DNA from: Syntrophomonadaceae bacterium
GTDB lineage: Bacteria > Bacillota > Dethiobacteria > DTU022
DNA: 12,131 nt
Assembly: GCA_003558195.1 (NCBI GenBank)
Contig: PWMM01000030.1
Span: forward strand, 1 to 12,131
Direction: 5' to 3'
A program made the translations under genes and the position numbers. The notes beneath the pieces were generated by a model, which had not been told where the DNA came from, ran no database searches, and saw nothing but the letters and a program-made list of their open reading frames with translations. Position 1 is the first letter of the stretch. Each line of letters starts with the position of its first letter. Of this stretch, positions 7,354 to 12,131 are shown piece after piece.

Positions 7354-7381
7354 GTATTATCATTTCTTCATACATGATCAA
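7354..7381 (-). promoter_or_regulatory. Candidate promoter of the rubredoxin-domain gene
   Basis: Minus-strand -35 TTGATC (7381-7376) and -10 TAATAC (7359-7354), spaced by 16 bases, with TG one base before the -10 (extended -10 TGnTAATAC). The predicted start near 7347 gives a leader of about 20 bases that still includes the AAAGGAG ribosome site. Moderate match only. Confidence 0.4.
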
Positions 7382-7393
7382 TTTAAAATATAT

Positions 7394-7413
7394 TAATAAT
7401 CAACTAATTATTA
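7394..7413. promoter_or_regulatory. A/T-rich inverted repeat, possible operator
   Basis: TAATAAT and ATTATTA are perfect 7-base arms around a 6-base spacer. The centre lies about 56 bases upstream of the predicted start of the rubredoxin-domain transcript, a normal place for an activator or a redox/metal regulator. The spacing does not fit the PerR or Fur boxes (7-1-7), so no regulator is proposed. In an A/T-rich gap such a repeat may be chance. Confidence 0.3.
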
Positions 7414-7455
7414 TTTGTGCCAAATGGCAGAGACCTTTAATGCACGGTTTTTTAC

Positions 7456-7890
7456 TTAAAGAGCAACAATTAATTTAAGCTTTTCCCCTTTTGAAGCCAT
7501 GGCCAGTTCCTTGTCGAACGTTAAAATCATCAGTTCGGGGAATTCTTTTTGTAACGTTTTAGCTGTAGCCAGGTGCCACAATCCTGCTCCCCGTAAAGAC
7601 CATCTTCCGGCCAGTTCCCGCAAAGAAATGGTATCAGGAACTATATTAAGCCTGCTCCAGGGTCCGAATTCGAGCATGTCAAACAGCGAATTAGCCATTA
7701 ATTCGGGCATTAGCTGTTCTTTTTGAATCCTGCTGATTACGGTAAAGACTTCAGCTATTGATAATGTTGTCAGCAGGTGAACACCTTTTTGCCGGGCCTT
7801 TTCCATAGCTATATCACTGTAGCAATCTTTAAAAAGGTAAGAAAGCAGTGCCGTTGAATCCCAGTATACTACAGTCAGCCGCTCATTCAT
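7456..7890 (-). CDS. vapC: PIN-domain toxin (VapC family)
   Basis: 144 residues, the whole length being one PIN domain, the fold of VapC ribonuclease toxins that usually cleave tRNA or rRNA. Asp11 in VVYWDSTALLSYLF and Glu47 in SIAEVFTVISR are the first two acidic active-site residues, and Asp126 in MILTFDKELA is the fourth. At the third position, normally Asp in a DAxHLATA motif, the sequence reads GLWHLATA, with Gly103 in place of the acid. Activity may therefore be reduced or lost. The ATG overlaps the end of the antitoxin gene by 8 bases (ATGAATGA) and GGGAGG lies 9 bases before it, the usual coupled arrangement. Antitoxin-toxin order and promoter are intact, which argues for a maintained system rather than a relic. 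No clear terminator follows. Confidence 0.9.
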   Translation of the reverse strand: MNERLTVVYWDSTALLSYLFKDCYSDIAMEKARQKGVHLLTTLSIAEVFTVISRIQKEQLMPELMANSLFDMLEFGPWSRLNIVPDTISLRELAGRWSLRGAGLWHLATAKTLQKEFPELMILTFDKELAMASKGEKLKLIVAL

Positions 7891-8170
7891 CGTTTCTATC
7901 CTCCCGGATATAGTTCTGGATATCTTTGCTGGGTAATTCTACCGGGCCAGGATGATTTATTTTCTTTTCCGGAAACGTTTCAATCAAACCACAGCTTTCG
8001 TAATTCTTTATCCTTTCCTCCAGCGATAAACTTTGGCCCTGGGCCGGAACCAGCTTTGCTACCGGGGTGCCTCTATCGGTAATGACGATTTCCATTCCGT
8101 CACGGACATCCTTAATTAGTTTGCTCAGGTTTATTCTTGCTTCCCTGATTCCGATGTAATTTTTTTTCAT
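7883..8170 (-). CDS. Antitoxin of the Phd/YefM family (VapB-type partner)
   Basis: 95 residues from ATG 8170; a GTG at 8179 would add three residues but has no ribosome site at good distance. Residues 4-45 match the Phd/YefM DNA-binding fold: IGIREARINLSKLIKDV, then GMEIVITDRGTPVAKLVP. The remaining part (LSLEERIKNYESCGLIE and onward) is the expected flexible tail that wraps the toxin; a single Cys lies within it. Such antitoxins neutralise the PIN toxin and, alone or with it, repress their own promoter. The gene overlaps vapC by 8 bases. The inverted repeat at 8185-8207, just upstream, is the evident operator. The family is clear; the label VapB is by partnership, not by fold, since many VapB proteins are AbrB- or RHH-type. 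Confidence 0.92.
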   Translation of the reverse strand: MKKNYIGIREARINLSKLIKDVRDGMEIVITDRGTPVAKLVPAQGQSLSLEERIKNYESCGLIETFPEKKINHPGPVELPSKDIQNYIREDRNDE

Positions 8171-8184
8171 GATAACCACATCCC

Positions 8185-8207
8185 AATGTAGTCACTGTCA
8201 CTACATT
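8185..8207. promoter_or_regulatory. Operator of the toxin-antitoxin operon
   Basis: AATGTAGT and ACTACATT form perfect 8-base arms around a 7-base spacer (cactgtc). The site covers about -5 to +19 relative to the start predicted from the promoter next to it, so a bound antitoxin complex would block initiation. Phd-type antitoxins bind short palindromes in just this position, so autoregulation is a sound inference. Confidence 0.8.
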
Positions 8208-8209
8208 AG

Positions 8210-8238
8210 ATTATAAGGCCCCCTGATCGGTTTGTCAA
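8210..8238 (-). promoter_or_regulatory. Consensus sigma-A promoter of the toxin-antitoxin operon
   Basis: Minus-strand TTGACA (8238-8233) and TATAAT (8215-8210) with exactly 17 bases between: both hexamers are perfect. The predicted start lies near 8203, inside the inverted-repeat operator. A promoter this strong would need repression, consistent with antitoxin control. Confidence 0.88.
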
Positions 8239-8244
8239 TAGCTT

Positions 8245-8256
8245 TTGTGTACACAA
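8245..8256. promoter_or_regulatory. 12-base perfect palindrome between vapB and sufC
   Basis: TTGTGTACACAA is a perfect palindrome 7 bases upstream of the -35 of the toxin-antitoxin promoter and about 160 bases upstream of sufC. It could be an operator for either side. I cannot assign it to a regulator family. Confidence 0.3.
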
Positions 8257-8354
8257 GAACTACAATTTTGCCAGGCCTATTCTATTATCCGGCAGAGATG
8301 AAAGGGCAGGAATCAGAGCGCTGTTGTCGAATAAAAGCTATAGTTGGCCTTAAA

Positions 8355-8360
8355 TATAAT
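8355..8360 (+). promoter_or_regulatory. Candidate -10 element of the sufCB transcript
   Basis: A perfect TATAAT lies 55 bases before the sufC start. The -35 at 16-18 base spacing is poor (TAAAAG or neighbours), so if this promoter is real it may depend on an activator. The rest of the 200-base gap from 8216 to 8415 shows no riboswitch or terminator that I can recognise. Confidence 0.35.
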
Positions 8361-8415
8361 ATCTGACCTGGTTGCAATTAATAATTTTTTTTATAAGAAG
8401 GGAGTTATTTTTATC

Positions 8416-9162
8416 TTGTTGTCACTTGAAAACATATCCTTAGAACTTGAAGTAGAAGAAAGAATAGTATCTATATTAAATGATGTTAACTTAAATTTTG
8501 AAGCCGGTAAAATGTATGCCCTGACTGGTCCAAACGGCAGTGGTAAATCTTCAGTTGCCCGGGTGGCTATGGGTATTTACAAGCAAACTGGTGGCCGGGT
8601 TCTATACAATGGAGAAGACATTACCGAACTCGGTATATCGGAGCGAGCCCGAAAGGGTATCGGTTATGCCTTTCAGCATCCGGCCCGTTTTAAAGGGATG
8701 CCGGTAAAAGATATGCTGGAACTGGCTTTTAAACATTCCGATGGTTATAATTGTAAAGTTTTGCGTGATATTGGCTTGTGTCCCGATGATTACCTGGAAC
8801 GAACCCTTGATAACAGTTTGTCGGGTGGGGAAATAAAAAGAATCGAAATCGCTACTCTGTTGGCTCTAAATCCTAAGGTCCGAATTTTTGACGAACCGGA
8901 AGCAGGGATAGACCTGTGGAGCTTTGAACAGCTCATCGATGTTATCGGCAACAGCCACCGCAAAGACACCACTACTGTGGTAATTTCTCACCAAGAAAAA
9001 ATCCTGAACATGGTCGATGAAATTGTCTTGATTGAAAAAGGCACCGTTAGCATGCGGGGTAGCAGGGATGAAATATGGCCCCAGATCAAGGAAAGCGCCG
9101 AGTGTTCGTGTCGTAAAAATTGCCGATTGGAGGAAGATATCTATGCTGACTGCCCTCGATAA
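8416..9162 (+). CDS. sufC: SufC-type ATPase of a minimal SUF (Fe-S cluster assembly) system
   Basis: ABC ATPase that, with the following SufB-like protein, assembles iron-sulphur clusters in the cytoplasm; it has no membrane segments. From the TTG at 8416 it has 248 residues, the usual SufC length; AAGGGAG lies 11 bases upstream. A TTG at 8344 would add 24 hydrophobic residues not seen in the family and has no ribosome site. Walker A GPNGSGKSS is near residue 38-46, signature LSGGE at 135-139, Walker B RIFDEPEAG at 156-164 and the H-loop His near 192. The EAGIDLWSF stretch after Walker B is typical of stand-alone SufC-like ATPases in anaerobes. The tail has four cysteines (C-x-C-x3-C then Cys near the end), which might hold a metal or cluster. 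The end overlaps sufB by 20 bases, so the two are translated together. A generic ABC ATPase is the alternative, but the partner settles it. Confidence 0.92.
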   Translation: MLSLENISLELEVEERIVSILNDVNLNFEAGKMYALTGPNGSGKSSVARVAMGIYKQTGGRVLYNGEDITELGISERARKGIGYAFQHPARFKGMPVKDMLELAFKHSDGYNCKVLRDIGLCPDDYLERTLDNSLSGGEIKRIEIATLLALNPKVRIFDEPEAGIDLWSFEQLIDVIGNSHRKDTTTVVISHQEKILNMVDEIVLIEKGTVSMRGSRDEIWPQIKESAECSCRKNCRLEEDIYADCPR

Positions 9163-10060
9163 AAAGTTGCTGCAAGAAATCGCTGATTTACATGGTGAAC
9201 CACCGGGTGCTTTTAATATTAGAAAAGATGGAGAAGGCATAGAGCGGCGCTCCCTGGAAGGGATTGAAATTATCCCCAAAAAAGACCAACCTGGTATTGA
9301 TGTTATTGTTGCCCCGGGTAAGGAAGGAACAGTGCATATTCCGGTTATCTTAACTGAAACCGACCTTTCAGATCTGGTATACAACAAAATTGAAATCGGA
9401 GAAGAGGCCAATATTACCCTTGTTGCCGGCTGTGGTATTCACAACCCAGGTAAAGGCAACGCCCAGCATGACGGGGTCCACGAGATAATAGTCCGTAAAG
9501 GGGCGCGCCTGGTTTATACGGAGAAGCATTTTGGGGAAGGTGAAGGAGGGGGCAAAAGGGTTTTAAATCCGAAAACAGTTCTGGTAGTAGAAGAAGGGGC
9601 TTATGCAGAGCTTGAACTGATCCAAATCCGGGGCGTTGATGAAACTGCCCGCGTTACAGAGGCTGAAGTAATGGCCGGAGGGCGCCTGGTCATGTATGAG
9701 CGGCTGTTGACAGATAAAGAACAGACAGCTGAATCAGATGTGCTGGTCAAGTTGATGGCTGAAGAAAGTACTGCCAGGATTGTTTCCCGTTCTGTCGCCC
9801 AAGGGTCATCCAGTCAAAAATTTTACCCCCGTTTGCTCGCTTTCGGGCCCGGACGGGGACATGTGGAATGCGATTCAATTATTATGGATCAAGCCACCGT
9901 GCGCTCAGTACCAGAAATATGGGCAGAAAACTCTGAAGCAGAGCTGGTCCATGAAGCAGCTATCGGCAAAATTGCCGGGGAGCAGCTGATTAAGTTAATG
10001 TCTCTGGGTTTGACCGAAGAAGAGGCTGAAGAGGCTATTATTAGTGGATTTCTCAAGTAG
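9143..10060 (+). CDS. sufB: SufB/SufD-like scaffold of a minimal SUF system
   Basis: Partner of the SufC-type ATPase and probable cluster scaffold. 305 residues from ATG 9143, which follows TTGGAGG by 9 bases; in-frame starts upstream are inside sufC and have no ribosome site. The core is the repetitive beta-helix of the SufBD family. The hallmark C-terminus HVECDSIIM, then VPEIWAENSEAELVHEAAIG and KIAGEQLIKLMSLGLTEEEA is clear and closer to SufB (HEA motif) than to SufD. Only two cysteines are evident, in VAGCGIHN and HVECDS. At about 305 residues it is much shorter than E. coli SufB (near 495), and there is no sufD, sufS, sufU or sufE in the window. This two-gene form is known in methanogens and anaerobic bacteria as a SUF-like minimal system. 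Confidence 0.92.
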   Translation: MLTALDKKLLQEIADLHGEPPGAFNIRKDGEGIERRSLEGIEIIPKKDQPGIDVIVAPGKEGTVHIPVILTETDLSDLVYNKIEIGEEANITLVAGCGIHNPGKGNAQHDGVHEIIVRKGARLVYTEKHFGEGEGGGKRVLNPKTVLVVEEGAYAELELIQIRGVDETARVTEAEVMAGGRLVMYERLLTDKEQTAESDVLVKLMAEESTARIVSRSVAQGSSSQKFYPRLLAFGPGRGHVECDSIIMDQATVRSVPEIWAENSEAELVHEAAIGKIAGEQLIKLMSLGLTEEEAEEAIISGFLK

Positions 10061-10075
10061 CTTGATGAGCAATAA

Positions 10076-10094
10076 TTATAAATACGCTTTATAA
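10076..10094. promoter_or_regulatory. A/T-rich inverted repeat between sufB and the kinase fusion gene
   Basis: TTATAAA and TTTATAA are perfect 7-base arms around tacgc. It lies in the 51-base gap after sufB. It has too little G+C to be a terminator, so it may be an operator or an internal promoter region, or chance; no -35/-10 pair was found. Confidence 0.3.
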
Positions 10095-10111
10095 GATCCG
10101 GGGGGCTGTGC

Positions 10112-11080
10112 TTGGGCATTATCACCATTTCGCGTGAGTTTGGCAGCGGCGGTGAAATCGTCGCCCGTTTTGTGGCTGAAAAAACCGGCTTTTTGTTAGT
10201 CAATAAAGATTTAATTATCAAGGGTCTGGCTGAACACGGGATTGAAGTACCGGAACCCAATAAGGAAGATCTTGGAGCTAAAGAGCAGGAAGGCCGGGAC
10301 CAGGGTAAATATATTGAAGCGATGCATGACTTTATCTACGATCTTGCTATCCGTAACAACCTGGTAATCCTGGGGCGGGGGGGAACGATCCTTTTTCACG
10401 ACTATCCACCGGCTTTACATGTGAGGATCATTGCCCAGTTTACCGAAAGGGTGCGCCGGGTGATGAAAACATATGATCTGGCTTCTGAAACTGCCATCAG
10501 GCTGGTTAAAGAGCAGGATCGAGAAAAAATCCGCTATTTCAGGCAGATTTATAATAACAACTGGAATAACCTGCGCCTCTACGATATGGTTTTAAATACC
10601 GAAAAAATGGACCTTGAGGATACGGCTGACCTGGTTATTGCCGCTTACCGTATTCATGCCGAACCGCGTGAAGTAAAAGATGCGCCTCCTCCCGGCGAGA
10701 TAGAAGAAAGAGTTTCTACTCCCCATGCTGAAGCTGAAGCAGAATTGTTTATGCACCCCAGCGAAGAAGAATTTGCCCATATGCTTGATTTTTACAGGAT
10801 TTGCTGGCAGTATGAACCGCGCACTTTTTTCCTGGAATGGGACAGTGAGGGCAATGTTGTTGAAGCTTTTTCTCCTGATTTTTATTTGCCGGATCAGGAT
10901 TTATTTATTGAGCTTACTACGCAGAAACCTCGTCAGGCCTGGAAGAAAAACCGCAAGATTAGGCGATTGAAAGAGCTTTACCCGGATATTAATGTTCGCT
11001 TGATTGATAAAAGAGGATTTGAGAGCCTGCTAAAAAAGCACAGCATTGACCAGGATGAAGGAGAAGGTGAAGGCAATTGA
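10112..11080 (+). CDS. Cytidylate-kinase-like protein fused to a C-terminal PD-(D/E)XK-like domain
   Basis: 322 residues, TTG start 6 bases after GGGGGG. Residues 1-185 match the cytidylate-kinase-like family: ITISREFGSGGEIVARF in place of a classical P-loop, VILGRGG near 85-91, an Arg-rich stretch RVRRVMKTYDL at 113-123, and KIRYFRQIYNNNW for the lid region. A Pro/Glu-rich linker (about 186-215) leads to residues 216-310, which are not part of any CMP kinase. There YEPRTFFLEW, FSPDFYLPDQDLFIELTTQK and later INVRLID have the pattern of the PD-(D/E)XK nuclease fold, with Asp256 and Glu267 visible, but the catalytic Lys position reads Thr (ELT). The function of neither part can be stated with certainty. 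It sits 51 bases after sufB, and its stop overlaps the hpt start, so it is probably cotranscribed with and coupled to hpt. A nucleotide-metabolism role is suggested by hpt and the kinase fold only. Confidence 0.82.
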   Translation: MGIITISREFGSGGEIVARFVAEKTGFLLVNKDLIIKGLAEHGIEVPEPNKEDLGAKEQEGRDQGKYIEAMHDFIYDLAIRNNLVILGRGGTILFHDYPPALHVRIIAQFTERVRRVMKTYDLASETAIRLVKEQDREKIRYFRQIYNNNWNNLRLYDMVLNTEKMDLEDTADLVIAAYRIHAEPREVKDAPPPGEIEERVSTPHAEAEAELFMHPSEEEFAHMLDFYRICWQYEPRTFFLEWDSEGNVVEAFSPDFYLPDQDLFIELTTQKPRQAWKKNRKIRRLKELYPDINVRLIDKRGFESLLKKHSIDQDEGEGEGN

Positions 11081-11622
11081 GCACTAATAAACCGCATGGC
11101 CATGATCAGCTTAATATTATTTATGACCAGAACCAGATTGAGGCGAAAATTACCGAACTGGGCAAAAAAATATCTGCTGACTATGCCGGTTTAGAATTAA
11201 TTCTCTTAGGAGTACTGCGTGGCAGCATTTATTTCCTGGTAGATCTAACCCGGAAAATGCATATACCCTTTGCCGTGGATTTTATCAGTATTTCGCATTA
11301 CAGCGAACAGGCTGATGCTACAGGGGTGGTCCGCATTACCAAAGATCTGGATTTAAGCATTGCTGATAAGCATGTGCTGGTAGTTGAAGATATTGTCGAT
11401 ACCGGCCTTAGCCTTGGCTACTTGTTACGCAACCTCAGATCACGAAAGCCAGCCAGTTTAAAGGTCTGTACCCTTGTAAATGTAGAGGCACGTCGAATAG
11501 TTGAAGTGCCGGTTGATTATAAAGGGTTTGATGCTCCTAACGTTTTTGTGGTCGGATATGGCCTTGATTATAATGAAAAGTATCGTAACCTGCAATTTAT
11601 CGCCCAGTTTGACCGTCCCTAA
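11077..11622 (+). CDS. hpt: Hypoxanthine phosphoribosyltransferase
   Basis: Purine salvage enzyme that converts hypoxanthine (and often guanine) plus PRPP to the nucleotide; cytoplasmic. 181 residues, the normal length. The PRPP-binding loop is VLVVEDIVDTGLSL near residues 101-114, with GVLRGSIYFLVDL near 45-57 and the flexible-loop region ISHYSEQ near 72-78. The C-terminus VVGYGLDYNEKYRNL is typical of bacterial Hpt. Translation starts at TTG 11077, overlapping the TGA of the upstream gene as TTGA, with AAGGTGAAGG just before; coupling is likely. It is the last gene of the rightward cluster, and the bidirectional terminator at 11681-11710 lies 59 bases after its stop. Confidence 0.95.
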   Translation: MSTNKPHGHDQLNIIYDQNQIEAKITELGKKISADYAGLELILLGVLRGSIYFLVDLTRKMHIPFAVDFISISHYSEQADATGVVRITKDLDLSIADKHVLVVEDIVDTGLSLGYLLRNLRSRKPASLKVCTLVNVEARRIVEVPVDYKGFDAPNVFVVGYGLDYNEKYRNLQFIAQFDRP

Positions 11623-11679
11623 AAAAGATATGAGCACAACAAATGCCTGGCGTCTCAGGGCCCTAATAATTGTACATAT

Positions 11680-11995
11680 AAAAACCAGGTCCCAACAGAC
11701 CTGCGGTTTTAACCTGCAGAATTTCTTTCCCCGACCCTCTGCAGTCGCTTCTGTTACCCCTACAGATAACTTGCTGCGACCTCCGGTCAGTTTTCGCAAA
11801 TCCTGCGCTGCGGTTTTCCGATGCTTCCCGGTAAGTTCTAGTGTTACCCTTTCCTTACCTTTCCGCTACCGTTCCTTTCAGCTGCCCGGTTTTCTTGGAC
11901 TGTTTCGGTTTCCAATCCAGGCTTACGCCCTTTTCTTCCACCGGTTATCCCTTCTAACCGAACCCGGCTCACCTTTCAGTCTCTCGGAACCTGGT
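11680..11995 (-). ncRNA. Structured non-coding RNA of about 316 nt, family not recognised
   Basis: A leftward unit with its own strong promoter and terminator and no plausible gene inside. It starts at A 11995 and ends at the U-run near 11680. It holds several good stems: CGGTTA/TAACCG (11942-11960); GCCCGG/CCAGGC enclosing TTGGA/TCCAA (11884-11922); GGTAAG/CTTACC (11830-11859); GTCGC/GCGAC enclosing TCTGT/ACAGA (11744-11780); CTGCAGA/TCTGCAG (11714-11744). Between them are many A-rich joints and GNRA-like loops (GUAA, GAAA). The first ten nucleotides, ACCAGGUUCC, can pair with the last ten before the U-run, GGGACCUGGU (one U-G pair), closing the molecule. It lacks the conserved cores of RNase P, tmRNA and SRP RNA, and a T-box GGUGG. 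It might be one of the large bacterial RNAs of unknown function, such as the raiA-type RNA, or a new family. Confidence 0.68.
11681..11710. terminator. Bidirectional terminator between hpt and the leftward non-coding RNA
   Basis: AAAACCAGGTC - ccaaca - GACCTGCGGTTTT: AGGTC pairs with GACCT, two bases (GC) bulge, and AAAACC pairs with GGTTTT. Read rightward it ends in TTTT after hpt; read leftward it ends in five T after the 3' arm of the predicted RNA gene. The symmetry lets one element end two convergent transcripts. Confidence 0.82.
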
Positions 11996-12001
11996 AGAAT
12001 T

Positions 12002-12060
12002 ATATTAGCATGGGGTTTCTAACTTGTCAATAGTTTTTTAAAATTTTTTTAAAAAAATTA
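12002..12060 (-). promoter_or_regulatory. Strong promoter with UP-element of the predicted non-coding RNA
   Basis: Minus-strand -35 TTGACA (12030-12025), 17-base spacer, and -10 TAATAT (12007-12002); a TATAAT at 12004-11999 is an alternative, with a long 20-base spacer. Directly upstream (12031-12060) lie A- and T-tracts (about AAAAAAATTTTAAAAAA), as in UP elements that boost stable-RNA promoters. The first -10 predicts a start at A 11995, where the self-complementary 5' end begins. Confidence 0.78.
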
Positions 12061-12131
12061 TTTGATTTTTTATCGAAGCAATCTATTAAAAGGAATCCGC
12101 TTAGTTTTAGCTAATATGTAGGTAGAAAGTA
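12061..12131. other. A/T-rich right edge, possible rightward promoter
   Basis: No gene is visible. TTGATT (12062-12067) and TATTAA (12084-12089) with 16 bases between could be a weak rightward promoter for a gene beyond the window, divergent from the RNA gene. Low confidence because the gene itself is not seen. Confidence 0.25.

Noticed and set aside
8344..8415. Longer sufC from TTG 8344
   Set aside because: It adds 24 residues not typical of SufC, overlaps the candidate -10, and lacks a ribosome site; AAGGGAG at 8398-8404 supports the start at 8416.
9032..9142. Longer sufB starting inside sufC
   Set aside because: The extra 37 residues are an out-of-frame reading of sufC; the strong GGAGG at 9129-9133 supports ATG 9143.
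8866..9411. Leftward open frame of 181 codons across sufC and sufB
   Set aside because: It is antisense to two clear genes with conserved motifs and overlaps their junction; it is a mirror of their codon usage.
11680..11995. T-box leader, cobalamin or c-di-AMP riboswitch, RNase P RNA, tmRNA, SRP RNA
   Set aside because: The conserved core of each (for example the T-box GGUGG motif, the RNase P GAGGAAAGUCC region, or a tRNA-like end with CCA) is missing, and no gene follows downstream for a cis-acting leader.
11501..12022. Rightward open frame of 173 codons after hpt
   Set aside because: It begins inside hpt in another frame, has no ribosome site, its protein is low in recognisable features, and it runs antisense through the stem-rich RNA unit and its -10 region.
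1..12131. CRISPR array, insertion sequence, tRNA or rRNA gene, prophage genes
   Set aside because: No spaced repeats, terminal inverted repeats with transposase, tRNA-like folds, rRNA segments or phage proteins were seen in the window.

Overview
The window looks like a chromosomal segment from an anaerobic bacterium of the Clostridia/Firmicutes type, of moderate G+C by eye. This is inferred from strong GGAGG-like ribosome binding sites, frequent TTG/GTG starts, TTGACA/TATAAT promoters, a minimal SufC-SufB pair and a small rubredoxin-domain protein. Two traits do not fit a standard Firmicute. The DnaK carries an insertion of about 22 residues typical of diderm bacteria, and the chaperone gene order resembles Thermus and actinobacteria rather than hrcA-grpE-dnaK-dnaJ.

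Positions 1-6331 hold a leftward chaperone operon in the order dnaK - grpE - dnaJ/cbpA-like - small MerR-type modulator (HspR/CbpM-like, in the position of Thermus dafA) - clpB, with clpB cut by the window edge. Together these form an Hsp70 machine (DnaK, its J-protein and nucleotide exchange factor), a probable J-protein modulator or autoregulatory repressor, and the ClpB disaggregase. The DnaJ has only one zinc centre instead of two. The 630-base region upstream of dnaK has no convincing gene but holds repeated and inverted motifs that may be operators.

Positions 6965-8238 hold a leftward rubredoxin-domain protein with its own likely promoter, and a leftward Phd-VapC toxin-antitoxin pair. 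The toxin-antitoxin promoter is a perfect TTGACA-17-TATAAT, and an 8-7-8 inverted repeat sits on the predicted transcription start, a textbook autoregulation layout. The VapC lacks one of the acidic residues expected at the PIN active site.

Positions 8416-11622 hold a rightward cluster: a minimal SufC/SufB-type Fe-S assembly pair (overlapping by 20 bases), an unusual fusion of a cytidylate-kinase-like domain with a C-terminal PD-(D/E)XK-like domain, and a hypoxanthine phosphoribosyltransferase starting inside the stop of the fusion gene.

Positions 11680-12030 hold what I consider the most interesting object: a leftward, apparently non-coding transcription unit of about 316 nt. It has a strong promoter with an A/T-tract upstream element, several stable hairpins and a bidirectional terminator. 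Its first ten nucleotides are complementary to the last ten before the U-run, so the ends can close on each other in competition with the terminator hairpin. I could not match it to a known RNA family from memory.
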